A stretch of DNA of 10,499 nucleotides from Candidatus Methanolliviera sp. GoM_oil (GTDB lineage Archaea; Halobacteriota; Methanoliparia; Methanoliparales; Methanoliparaceae), in the NCBI GenBank assembly GCA_902158735.1, contig CABGHG010000048.1, positions 1 through 10,499 of the forward strand, given 5' to 3'. Under the pieces are notes generated by a model. It searched no databases. It was not told the DNA's origin and worked only from the letters and a program-made list of their open reading frames with translations. A program made the translations under genes and the position numbers. Positions within the stretch are counted from its first letter, which is position 1. The number at the start of each line of letters is the position of its first letter. Shown piece after piece: positions 1 through 8,002 of this stretch.

Positions 1-1110
1 ATCTCCTCATTGGAGATAGATAAGAGAGAATACGAAGGCGTCCCCTTGAGCGTCTGGAAATATAAGAAGCTCATACCAATAGAGAGGGATCCAATCACGA
101 TTAAAGAGGGGGGAACACCTCTTTACAGATGCAAAAGACTCGGGGAGAAGATGGGGGTAAAAGATCTGTATGTGAAACATGAAGGACTAAATCCTACGGG
201 TTCTTTCAAGGATAGGGGCATGACCGTTGGCGTTACGAAGTCATTGGAACTTGGGATGAAGACGGTTGCCTGCGCTTCCACGGGAAACACGTCGGCTTCT
301 TTAGCTATCTATGGAGCCAAAGCGGGAATTCCCGTCGTTGTCCTGCTTCCGGGTGGAAAGGTGGCGCTTGGAAAGGTTGCACAGGCACTGATGCACGGTG
401 CAAAAGTTATCGAGATCAAGGGAAACTTTGACAATGCCCTCGAGATTGTTCGAAGATTGTGCGATGAGGAGAAATTTTATCTCTTGAATTCGATAAATCC
501 ATATCGGTTGGAAGGGCAGAAGACGATCGGTTATGAGGTCGCAGACGAGCTTGGATGGAATGCGCCCGATAGGATCATCTTGCCCGTGGGAAACGCTGGA
601 AATATCTCAGCGATATATAAAGGATTTAGAGAGCTAAAAGAACTCGATTGGATCGATGAGATACCGAAGATGACAGGTATCCAGGCAGAGGGATCTGCTC
701 CTATTGTGAGGGCGTTTAGAGAGAGGAAAAGAGATATAGTAGCCGAGAAAAAGCCTGAGACGATCGCCACGGCGATCAGGATCGGAGATCCTGTGAATGC
801 CGTAAAGGCGCTTGCGGCGATCTATGAATCTGGTGGAGTGGCAGAGACCGTAACGGATGATGAGATAATTGCGGCTCAAAAGGATCTGGCGCGGCTGGAG
901 GGTATTGGCGTTGAGCCTGCATCTGCCACGTCTTTGGCTGGATTGAAGAAGTTGGTTGAGAAAGGTGAGATAGATAGAGATGAGAGGATCGTCTGCATCA
1001 CGACGGGAAATCTGATGAAGGATCCTGAGGAGGTTGTTAGCGTATGTGATAGACCTATTGAGGTAGAGGCAAGCTTGGAGGCGGTGAAGAAGGCGCTGAA
1101 ATTATGTTGA
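1..1110 (+). CDS. thrC: Threonine synthase, 5'-truncated by window edge
   Basis: This is a PLP-dependent fold-type II enzyme that converts O-phosphohomoserine to threonine and phosphate, the last step of threonine synthesis in the cytoplasm. Counting residue 1 at the TTG at position 10, the PLP lysine is K67 in NPTGSFKDRG, followed by an ASTGNTSAS segment at about 89-97. The glycine-rich phosphate-binding loop GNAGN is at 194-198, and a late TTGN segment is at about 335. The frame is open to base 1, and the N-terminal Cys-rich region (about 40 residues) usual in archaeal forms is missing. The true start is therefore probably upstream, and the TTG at 10 is unlikely to be it. The C-terminus (IEVEASLEAVKKALKLC) looks complete. 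The base composition is balanced, unlike the AT-rich genes that follow. The stop TGA (1108-1110) overlaps the start of the methyltransferase gene. The family call is firm. Confidence 0.93.
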   Translation: MSSLEIDKREYEGVPLSVWKYKKLIPIERDPITIKEGGTPLYRCKRLGEKMGVKDLYVKHEGLNPTGSFKDRGMTVGVTKSLELGMKTVACASTGNTSASLAIYGAKAGIPVVVLLPGGKVALGKVAQALMHGAKVIEIKGNFDNALEIVRRLCDEEKFYLLNSINPYRLEGQKTIGYEVADELGWNAPDRIILPVGNAGNISAIYKGFRELKELDWIDEIPKMTGIQAEGSAPIVRAFRERKRDIVAEKKPETIATAIRIGDPVNAVKALAAIYESGGVAETVTDDEIIAAQKDLARLEGIGVEPASATSLAGLKKLVEKGEIDRDERIVCITTGNLMKDPEEVVSVCDRPIEVEASLEAVKKALKLC

Positions 1111-3590
1111 TTAAAGAAAAAAAATTTTACGATGCACTGAAGGACATTTTTATAGGCGCAAAGGTAGAAGGAGAATCCGGCTATATCAATTTGATGAGGA
1201 TTAAATCAAGGTATTATGAAAGGGGTGTTTTTCCTAAACTTCAAGAGGATATAAGCGAGGCATTAAAACCATTTCCAGAATTCAGGGAAGAACTTTTTGA
1301 TAAACTTTATACATTTTTTAACCGCTATTTTTCAGAGAGCGGCTCAATTTATTTTAGATATACACCTATTCATCAGAATATTTATGAGAAGGTTTATACC
1401 GATGACAGAGATGTTATCTTGTTCTGGAAAACCTGTCCACTCTATTATGTAAAAGCAGATAGATTGTTTAAAAATCTGGAAGTAGAAACAGATGGTTTTA
1501 AATTCTTCTTCGATGTTTCTACACTTGAACATAAAAAAGCTAATGAGAAAAGAGAGATAATTTATGAATTTAAAGAGAAAAAAGATAGAAAGATTGTTTT
1601 TAATGTTTCCTATACAGAGAGAAGAAGAAAAACAAAGATTAACGAGATTTTAAAGGCATTAAAGAAAGAAGAAATAAAGATAAGCGAAGACATATTGGAG
1701 AAAGCATTTAGGATTTTTGAGAAACAGAGCGAAGTTGATTACTTCATAAATAAGAATGCAAAAGAATTTTTAAGAGAACAATTTAACATAAGGCTTTATC
1801 AGTATGTTTTTTCAGGCGAGAGCGAATGGGCAGAGAAGAGGATAAGAGAATTGCAAATATTAAAGGATATTGCTTTTAAAATCATTGATTTTATCTCTCA
1901 GTTTGAAGATGAACTTGTAAAGATATGGAATAAACCTAAATTTGTTTTAAATTCTAATTATGAGATAACACTTAATAGAATTTCAGAAAAAAGTATTGAT
2001 TTAGTGAGAAAGATTTTAAAACATCCAAATTTTGATGAGCAGGTTAAAGAATGGAAAGAATTAGGAATTATAAAGGATAGTTTTGATGAAGGCAAAATTC
2101 TAGAGAGCAACAATTTGAACAAGAAATATCAATATCTTCCGATTGATACAAAATATTTTAAAGATTTAGAAATTGAAATTTTAGGATTATTTGATGATTT
2201 AGATAATTCTTTAGATGGATGGCTTATAAAGGGTGAGAATTATCAAGCTTTGAATACAATCTTGCCGAAGTTTAAAGAAATAGTGCAGACGATTTATATT
2301 GATCCACCTTTCAACAAAGAGCAGGATGCGGATTATTTTTATTCTGTGAAGTATAAAGATTCCTCTTGGATAACATTGCTTGAAAATAGATTGCAGTTGG
2401 CAAAGGATGTTTTAAATCCTAAAGGAAGCATATTTTTGAGATGTGATTACAATGGGAATATGTATGTTAGAATGTTGATGAATGAGATTTTTGGAAAGGA
2501 GAATTTTAGGAATGAGATAAGTGTAAGAAGGTTTAAAAAGAATGTTATGGAAAAAGAAATTAAAAGATTACCTGAAGGACTTGACAATATATATGTTTAT
2601 TCAAACGGAGAAAGTTTTTGTTATATACACCCATTTAAACAAAAGGAAGCGAAAAGAAAGGGATTTTGGAGACACATGGGCGATTCCTCTGGGCAGGGAA
2701 CTTCCAAAGTATTCTTTAGTTTAGAATTAAAACCACCTAAAGGAAAGCACTGGAAATATTCACAGGAAAAGATAGACCAAATGAGTGAAAAAAGAGAACT
2801 GATTTTGGTATGTAAAAACTGTGGGCATATCCATGATTATACAGAAGGATTATGGAATGGTTGTATTGAATGTGGAGATAACAATCCAATTCCAAAATAC
2901 TGGGTAGAAGAAAGCGAAGAAGAAGTTTTAGATTCAAACTGGAGCGACATATATGGATACTCAACCACTTGGCAATTCCAGACCGAAAACTCCGAAATTC
3001 TTTTAAAGCGTGTAATTGAATCCACTTCTAATGAAGGAGATTTAGTTATGGACTTCTTTCTCGGCAGTGGCACGACAACAGCAGTAGCACATAAATTAAA
3101 AAGAAAATGGATTGGCATCGAGATGGGAGAACATTTCCATACAGTAGTTTTGCCAAGAATGAAAAGAGTCTTGGCTTATGATAAAAGTGGAATATCGAAG
3201 GAAAAAGATGTAAAAGAGAAATACAATCAAGAAAAAGCAGGTGGTTTCTTCAAATACTACGAGCTTGAACAATACGAAGACACTTTAAGAAAGGTAAAAT
3301 ATGAAGATTCAGAATTATTTGAAAATCCTTACGAAGACCCATACAATCAATATGTGTTTATGAAAGATTTAAAACTTCTTGAAGCTTTAGAGATTGATTA
3401 TGAGAATAATAAAGTGAAGGTAGATTTGCAGAGACTTTACAAAAACATAGACCTCCCTGAAACTCTTTCAAATTTACTTGGCAGACGGGTAAGGAAAATT
3501 ACTTCAGACTATGTAGAATTTGAAAGTGGAGAGAAAATAAATATCGAAAATTTAGATTATAAACTGGTTAAACCTTTAATTTGGTGGTAG
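1104..3590 (+). CDS. Type III-like beta-class DNA methyltransferase (Mod) with inserted zinc ribbon
   Basis: This is a predicted site-specific DNA amino-methyltransferase of 828 aa, the modification subunit of the restriction system whose helicase lies downstream. The catalytic DPPF (motif IV) is at 400-403 within IYIDPPFN. The AdoMet-binding FFLGSGTT (motif I) is at 651-658, after DPPF, which is the beta-class order seen in Type III Mod and adenine or N4-cytosine enzymes. The long N-terminal part (1-370) opens with ALKDIFIGAKVEGESGYINL, which I recognise from large methyltransferases of this kind. Between the two motifs, in the expected target-recognition region, four cysteines (C570, C573, C587, C590) form a zinc ribbon. 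The ATG at 1104 overlaps thrC by 7 nt, and no strong Shine-Dalgarno site is visible close to it, so translation may be coupled to thrC. Composition is much more AT-rich than thrC, which suggests transfer. The target base and recognition site cannot be read from the sequence. Confidence 0.9.
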   Translation: MLIKEKKFYDALKDIFIGAKVEGESGYINLMRIKSRYYERGVFPKLQEDISEALKPFPEFREELFDKLYTFFNRYFSESGSIYFRYTPIHQNIYEKVYTDDRDVILFWKTCPLYYVKADRLFKNLEVETDGFKFFFDVSTLEHKKANEKREIIYEFKEKKDRKIVFNVSYTERRRKTKINEILKALKKEEIKISEDILEKAFRIFEKQSEVDYFINKNAKEFLREQFNIRLYQYVFSGESEWAEKRIRELQILKDIAFKIIDFISQFEDELVKIWNKPKFVLNSNYEITLNRISEKSIDLVRKILKHPNFDEQVKEWKELGIIKDSFDEGKILESNNLNKKYQYLPIDTKYFKDLEIEILGLFDDLDNSLDGWLIKGENYQALNTILPKFKEIVQTIYIDPPFNKEQDADYFYSVKYKDSSWITLLENRLQLAKDVLNPKGSIFLRCDYNGNMYVRMLMNEIFGKENFRNEISVRRFKKNVMEKEIKRLPEGLDNIYVYSNGESFCYIHPFKQKEAKRKGFWRHMGDSSGQGTSKVFFSLELKPPKGKHWKYSQEKIDQMSEKRELILVCKNCGHIHDYTEGLWNGCIECGDNNPIPKYWVEESEEEVLDSNWSDIYGYSTTWQFQTENSEILLKRVIESTSNEGDLVMDFFLGSGTTTAVAHKLKRKWIGIEMGEHFHTVVLPRMKRVLAYDKSGISKEKDVKEKYNQEKAGGFFKYYELEQYEDTLRKVKYEDSELFENPYEDPYNQYVFMKDLKLLEALEIDYENNKVKVDLQRLYKNIDLPETLSNLLGRRVRKITSDYVEFESGEKINIENLDYKLVKPLIWW

Positions 3591-3595
3591 GAGGA
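3588..3595 (+). promoter_or_regulatory. Ribosome binding site of the small nuclease gene
   Basis: TAGGAGGA lies 4 nt before the ATG at 3600. The stop codon of the methyltransferase gene (TAG, 3588-3590) is itself the first part of this site, so the two genes are fused at the level of signals. This fixes the start of the 148-aa gene and supports a single polycistronic message. Confidence 0.75.
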
Positions 3596-3599
3596 AACA

Positions 3600-4046
3600 A
3601 TGATAGATGATAAATTAACACGAGATTTAGCAGGTAAAAGAACAGATAAAACAGGAGTGAGGGATTTAACCTTTAATAATTGGCATAGAAAATATCTAAG
3701 TAATAGGTGTTACACTACCGATATTGATTTCTATGAATATAGAATCGAGAAAAATAGGGGGTTTATTTCCAAAGCTTTTCTTGAAGTGAAAAAATCTCAC
3801 GTTAGGCAAAAAAAGTATCTCTGCTCAGCAAATTCAATAGCAATTTTTGAGTTAGCACAAAAAGTAAATGTGAGGTTCTTCATTATACTATATAAACTTA
3901 TAGATGAAAAAACCCTAGAATGTAATTTCTGGGTTTGGGAAATAACGGAAAAAAGAGATTTTGATTCCTATAATGAAAAGCATTTCAACGATTTCTTTAA
4001 ATTTTACGATAATAAAGGACTTATGGAATTATTAGAAAACCTTTGA
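3600..4046 (+). CDS. Small PD-(D/E)XK-type nuclease candidate
   Basis: This is a 148-aa protein. I recognise no named family, but the middle reads like a restriction-endonuclease-fold core. A hydrophobic/acidic strand CYTTDIDFYEYR (37-48) with D41, D43 and E46 is followed by a strand AFLEVKK (59-65) with the E62-x-K64 signature. A conserved-looking WHRKYLSNRCY precedes it at 29-38. The arrangement D...(about 20)...ExK matches the small Mg-dependent nuclease fold also used by Cas4 and Holliday junction resolvases. The hydrophobic strands at 91-99 (VRFFIILYK) and the alternating pattern at about 107-115 would fit the rest of the core. There is no signal peptide or membrane segment. The gene begins 9 nt after the methyltransferase stop, behind a strong Shine-Dalgarno site, and is AT-rich like the rest of the operon. 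The nuclease call rests on motif reading; the gene could instead encode a structural or specificity subunit. Confidence 0.6.
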   Translation: MIDDKLTRDLAGKRTDKTGVRDLTFNNWHRKYLSNRCYTTDIDFYEYRIEKNRGFISKAFLEVKKSHVRQKKYLCSANSIAIFELAQKVNVRFFIILYKLIDEKTLECNFWVWEITEKRDFDSYNEKHFNDFFKFYDNKGLMELLENL

Positions 4047-4065
4047 CTGGTGGGATGATAAAAAA

Positions 4066-5208
4066 ATGGTAAAAAAATCTTTCAATATTGATGTTGAACC
4101 AAAAGTGGTTAGATGGGCCATTAAAAGTTCAGGCTATAGCATTGAAGAATTGAGTAAAAAGATTAGAATTAGTGAAAATACTATTAATGGATGGATTGAA
4201 GGTAGAAAGCAACCGACATTGCAGCAAGTAGAAAATCTATCCAAACACTTAAAAATGCCTCTTGCAGTTTTCTTTTTACCAAAACCTCCTGAAGAGAAAC
4301 CACTACCCAAAGATTATAGAATGCTTCCAGGAAAAGAAGGTATTTTTGATAAAAAAACAATTTTAGCGATCAGGACAGCAAGAAGACTTCAGAAGGTTAG
4401 TAAAGAACTTTCTGAAAATTTACACCGTGGTCTAAAACCAGATATTTCTCCTGTGAATTTAGTAAGCAATCCTCAAGAAATCGCAAAAAACTACAGGGAT
4501 ATGTTCCAGATTACAGAAGATATTCAAAAAAAGTGGAAAACTTCTTACGAAGCATTTAATACATTAAAAGAGCTTATTGAAAAAAGAAACATCTTTGTAT
4601 TTCAGACTTCGATGCCCATAGAAGATGCAAGAGGTTTTACATTAGCCGATGATACTCCTCCAGTAATTGTTATAAATTCAAAAGATCAGATTGAAGCAAG
4701 AATATTTAGCCTTGTGCACGAGTTTGCTCATGTTCTTTTAAATAAATCAGGAATTGATATGCCTGAAAATTTTAATAACTCAGATAAGGTTGAAAGATGG
4801 TGCAATGAATTCGCAGCCGCGTTTTTGCTGCCAGCAGATGCGTTCACTAAAACTAAAAACAAAGAGAATCTTACTGAAACAAAGACCTTGGATTACTTAT
4901 CAAAAAGATACAATGTGAGCAAACACATGATCCTGTACAATATGCATAAACTAAATTACATAACACATACGCAATACAAAGAAGTTCTTGAAAGATACAA
5001 ACAACTTCAAAAAGAATCTGGAGAAAAAAAGAAGAAAAAAGGAGGATCTCTGCCAGATAGAAGATGTATTAGCGAGAAAGGAAAGAAATTAATTTCTCTT
5101 GTCTCTGCAAATGTCGAGAACAACTTTATAACAAATAAGGATGCATTAGACTATCTCTCAATAAAATCTAAGCACTACGATAAAATATTAGCTAAAATAA
5201 AGGAATAA
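4066..5208 (+). CDS. XRE-type HTH / ImmA-IrrE-type metallopeptidase regulator
   Basis: This 380-aa cytoplasmic protein has two recognised parts. Residues about 14-72 form a Cro/C1-type helix-turn-helix (SIEELSKKIRISENTINGW). Residues about 165-300 form an ImmA/IrrE-like zinc peptidase domain, with HEFAH at 218-222 and the downstream glutamate in NEFAAAFLLP (E248). In known relatives this domain cleaves a repressor when a cue is sensed. A lysine-rich linker (322-327) leads to a C-terminal helical tail (about 336-380) that I associate with ImmA proteins paired with DUF4411 genes. The PIN-like gene follows after 5 nt, as in that known pairing, in which this protein is thought to act as antitoxin and regulator. 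The gene lies 19 nt after the small nuclease, with GGTGGG at 4049-4054 as a likely ribosome site. The substrate and the cue are unknown. Confidence 0.85.
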   Translation: MVKKSFNIDVEPKVVRWAIKSSGYSIEELSKKIRISENTINGWIEGRKQPTLQQVENLSKHLKMPLAVFFLPKPPEEKPLPKDYRMLPGKEGIFDKKTILAIRTARRLQKVSKELSENLHRGLKPDISPVNLVSNPQEIAKNYRDMFQITEDIQKKWKTSYEAFNTLKELIEKRNIFVFQTSMPIEDARGFTLADDTPPVIVINSKDQIEARIFSLVHEFAHVLLNKSGIDMPENFNNSDKVERWCNEFAAAFLLPADAFTKTKNKENLTETKTLDYLSKRYNVSKHMILYNMHKLNYITHTQYKEVLERYKQLQKESGEKKKKKGGSLPDRRCISEKGKKLISLVSANVENNFITNKDALDYLSIKSKHYDKILAKIKE

Positions 5209-5213
5209 TTATA

Positions 5214-5723
5214 ATGGCAAGAAACATTTATGTTATTGACACATCATCTTTAATCAGAATAAAGCCAGAATACTACCCGCATGATATATTTGTAAGTCTA
5301 TGGTCAAATATGGAAAATATAGTAAAAGAGGGCAGACTTATATCATCCAAACTGGTTCTTGATGAATTAAAAAAGATGGATGATAATATATACAAATGGG
5401 CAAAAAGAAATAAAAGTATGTTTAAAAAAATTACGCCTCAACAAACCAAAGAGGTTAAGAATATTCTTGGCACTAAGGATTTTGGAGCTTTAATCGATTG
5501 TGGTGCACAAGATGGACAAGCAGATCCTTTTATTATTGCGATAGCATTAGAAAAAGAGAAGCAAACTTCATTTCCTGACTTCAACAAAAAAATAAAAAAG
5601 ATGGTTGTTACAGAAGAAAGATTACACGGCAACAGAATAAGAATACCTTTTGTTTGTCAATATTTTGGAGTTGAATGCACAAATATTTTTGACTTATTTA
5701 GAAGAGAAGGATGGAGGTGGTAA
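5214..5723 (+). CDS. DUF4411-type PIN-like protein, probable toxin or RNase
   Basis: This 169-aa protein has the layout of a PIN-superfamily nuclease, the fold of VapC toxins, which cut RNA using Mg ions held by clustered acids. The visible acids are D9 in YVIDTSSLI, D50/E51 in LVLDELKKM, D104 in QADPFIIAIAL, and T133-E134-E135 in MVVTEERLH. The last replaces the usual TxD with TEE. The closing segment IPFVCQYFGVECTNIFDLFR is characteristic of DUF4411. An AGGA ribosome site sits 9 nt before the ATG, 5 nt after the ImmA-type gene. The reverse complement of its last codons encodes nothing, but its final bases (GGAGGTGG) serve as the ribosome site of the helicase gene. Toxin activity is inferred from the family and pairing. 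An alternative role is as an effector nuclease of the whole defence system. Confidence 0.77.
   Translation: MARNIYVIDTSSLIRIKPEYYPHDIFVSLWSNMENIVKEGRLISSKLVLDELKKMDDNIYKWAKRNKSMFKKITPQQTKEVKNILGTKDFGALIDCGAQDGQADPFIIAIALEKEKQTSFPDFNKKIKKMVVTEERLHGNRIRIPFVCQYFGVECTNIFDLFRREGWRW
5713..5720 (+). promoter_or_regulatory. Ribosome binding site that sets the Res helicase start
   Basis: GGAGGTGG lies 5 nt before the ATG at 5726. A longer reading from the ATG at 5711 would bury this site inside the gene, so 5726 is the better start. The site is inside the last codons of the PIN-like gene, whose stop TAA is at 5721-5723, and this couples the two genes. Confidence 0.8.
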
Positions 5724-5725
5724 AA

Positions 5726-8002
5726 ATGACAAGAATATTCTTACAGGATATAATTGAAGATTTAAGGTTTGAGGATTTGCCACCTAACTGGAATTCTTAT
5801 GATTTGGAGAATTTTTCAAAGAGCAAGAAACTCTGGGATTATCAGCAGAAAGCAGTAAAAAATGCGGTAAAAGTTTTGTGGAAGTATTACGAGGATTTTG
5901 TTGATTATAAAGAAGGTGAAATATTAGAAGTAAATCAAGAGAGAAAACACAGTTTTTTCAATTGGTATAAAATCAACGGATTAGAGGAAGATTTGGATAT
6001 TAAGTTAACTAAGAGAAGAAGGAATATCTATAACCTTCTTACAGAATACTACTCCCAAAAGAATGGAAAAATTCCTTATGAGTATTTTATCAACCGTGTA
6101 TGTTTCTGGATGGCAACAGGAAGCGGTAAGACTCTTGTTATTATTAAACTTATTCAAATCTTACAAAAGTTAATTGAAAGAAAAGAAATTCCGCCAAACG
6201 ATATTTTAATTTTAACTCATAGAGACGACTTAATAGAGCAATTCAAAAAATTTGTGGATGAGTTTAACCGTGCAAATGAGGAAAAGATAATTTTAAAAGA
6301 ATTAAAGGAATATCCTGAGGTTAAAAGGCAAAGAATGTTATTGGGAACTCCTATATTTTACTACCGTTCTGATAATCTGAGTGATGAGCAGAAAGAAAAG
6401 ATTACTGATTTCAAAAATTATGATAATGATGGGAAGTGGTATATATTTTTAGATGAAGCACACAGAGGAGATAAGGAAGAATCAAAGAGGCAACATATTT
6501 ATTCAATTCTTTCAAGAAATGGGTTTTTATTTAATTCATCTGCAACCTTTATAGATCCAAAAGATATTATAACTTGCGTTTTTGAATTTAATCTTTCCAG
6601 CTTTATAAACTCAGGGTATGGAAAGCATATTACTATTCTAAAACAGGAGATAAGAGCATTTAGAGATAATGAGGATTATACTGGTGAAGAAAAGCAGAAG
6701 ATAGTCTTGAAATCTTTAATTCTTTTAACTTATGCGAAGAAGTTTTATGAGAAAATTAGAAATATCCAGCGAGATTTATACCATAAGCCATTGCTTTTAA
6801 CTCTGGTTAATTCTGTTAATACCGAGGATGCAGATTTAAAATTATTTTTTAGAGAAATTGAAAGAATTGGGAAGGGAGATGTTGATAAAGAGGTTTTTAG
6901 GAAAGCTTTAGATGAACTTTGGGATGAATTGAAAGAAGAACCTGAATTTATGTTTGAAGACAAAAGAATAAAGATAGATGAAACAATTTTTAAAAGTATA
7001 ACCAAAAAGGATGTTTTACACCATGTATATAACTCGAAAACTAATGGAGAAATTGAAATTTTAAGAAGACCTTCCAATAGAAAGGAATTAGCATTTAAGC
7101 TAAAGACAACTAATAGACCCTTTGCATTGATAAAAATTGGGGATGTTTCCGATTGGCTAAAAAATGAATTTGTAGGGTATGAAGTTCAAGAAAGATTTGA
7201 GGATGAAAGTTATTTTGAAAATCTAAACCGAGAGGAATCTGAAATTAATATTCTGATGGGCTCTCGTAGTTTTTATGAAGGTTGGGACTCGAATAGACCT
7301 AATGTGATCAATTTCATCAATATAGGGATGGGCGTAAATGCGAAAAAATTTATTCTTCAATCTGTTGGAAGAGGGGTAAGGATTGAACCAATAAAGGACA
7401 AAAGAAAGAGATTACTTCAGATTTACAACGCTAAGGAGATAGATGAGGAGATATTTACTAAACTTAAAGATAAAGTCTTACCTATAGAAACATTATTTAT
7501 TTTTGGAACAAATAGAAATGCCCTGGTTACTGTAGTCGAGGAACTGGAGAAAGAGAGAAGAAGGGAGGGCGAGGCACAACTTTCACTCTTTATAAACTAC
7601 CACGTTCAAAACCGAAGATTGTTGGTTCCGGCTTATAAGAGAGCAAATCAACCCATTTTGATGCGTGGTGGGCAAAAAAAGTTTGGGATCTCAGAGAAAG
7701 ATTTTGAACTTCTTGATAGATTTAATCAATTTTTAACAGACGATAGGGTGCTTTTAATGAAATATAGCGAAAATCTTAAAGAGATGAGAGTAGAAAAAAT
7801 AAAATATCTTAGAAAGAGCATAAGTAAAAGAGAAGATTTTTATAAGCCGGGTGAAAAAAGTTACAAGAACTTAGATATTCTTATCCAGAGGATTTTTGAT
7901 TATCTCAGTGTTGTGCCAGAGGAATTTGAAAGTTTAAAAGAATTGAAAGATGAGATAAGGCATTTTAAGAATATTAAAGTGTATTTGAAAGATATATATT
8001 AG
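5726..8002 (+). CDS. Type III Res-like superfamily 2 helicase, N-terminal part of a split res gene
   Basis: This is the ATP-dependent translocase part (758 aa) of the restriction subunit that pairs with the Mod methyltransferase. Counting from the ATG at 5726, Walker A ATGSGKT is at 130-136, DEAH at 243-246 in YIFLDEAHRG, motif III SSAT at 271-274, a motif V-like SFYEGWDSNRP at about 515-525, and motif VI QSVGRGVR at 545-552. The Res family normally continues to about 900-1000 aa with a C-terminal PD-(D/E)XK nuclease. Here the frame stops at TAG 8000-8002, after YLKDIY, and the same protein continues in another frame (ISEIQKKIERVKDYPSQ from 7998). The break sits in a short run of AT dinucleotides (7992-7999). 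A loss of one AT unit would explain it. The helicase motifs are intact, so a nuclease-less helicase may still be made. The gene is 2 nt after the PIN-like gene. Confidence 0.88.
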   Translation: MTRIFLQDIIEDLRFEDLPPNWNSYDLENFSKSKKLWDYQQKAVKNAVKVLWKYYEDFVDYKEGEILEVNQERKHSFFNWYKINGLEEDLDIKLTKRRRNIYNLLTEYYSQKNGKIPYEYFINRVCFWMATGSGKTLVIIKLIQILQKLIERKEIPPNDILILTHRDDLIEQFKKFVDEFNRANEEKIILKELKEYPEVKRQRMLLGTPIFYYRSDNLSDEQKEKITDFKNYDNDGKWYIFLDEAHRGDKEESKRQHIYSILSRNGFLFNSSATFIDPKDIITCVFEFNLSSFINSGYGKHITILKQEIRAFRDNEDYTGEEKQKIVLKSLILLTYAKKFYEKIRNIQRDLYHKPLLLTLVNSVNTEDADLKLFFREIERIGKGDVDKEVFRKALDELWDELKEEPEFMFEDKRIKIDETIFKSITKKDVLHHVYNSKTNGEIEILRRPSNRKELAFKLKTTNRPFALIKIGDVSDWLKNEFVGYEVQERFEDESYFENLNREESEINILMGSRSFYEGWDSNRPNVINFINIGMGVNAKKFILQSVGRGVRIEPIKDKRKRLLQIYNAKEIDEEIFTKLKDKVLPIETLFIFGTNRNALVTVVEELEKERRREGEAQLSLFINYHVQNRRLLVPAYKRANQPILMRGGQKKFGISEKDFELLDRFNQFLTDDRVLLMKYSENLKEMRVEKIKYLRKSISKREDFYKPGEKSYKNLDILIQRIFDYLSVVPEEFESLKELKDEIRHFKNIKVYLKDIY

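Noticed and set aside
777..793. Perfect 7-bp palindrome CAGGATC / GATCCTG with a 3-nt loop in thrC, similar in form to the tnpB hairpins
   Set aside because: It encodes the ordinary AIRIGDPVN block of threonine synthase with no added residues, so it is chance, not an insertion.
2737..3118. Antisense open frames opposite the Mod gene
   Set aside because: They lie across the zinc ribbon and FFLGSGTT motif of Mod and encode nothing recognisable.
1104..3590. Phase-variable repeat tract in mod
   Set aside because: No long simple-sequence repeat is present in mod; the slippage-type changes are all in the res end.
5711..5725. Start of the helicase at the ATG at 5711
   Set aside because: The added residues are the Shine-Dalgarno site read as codons; GGAGGTGG is correctly spaced for the ATG at 5726.
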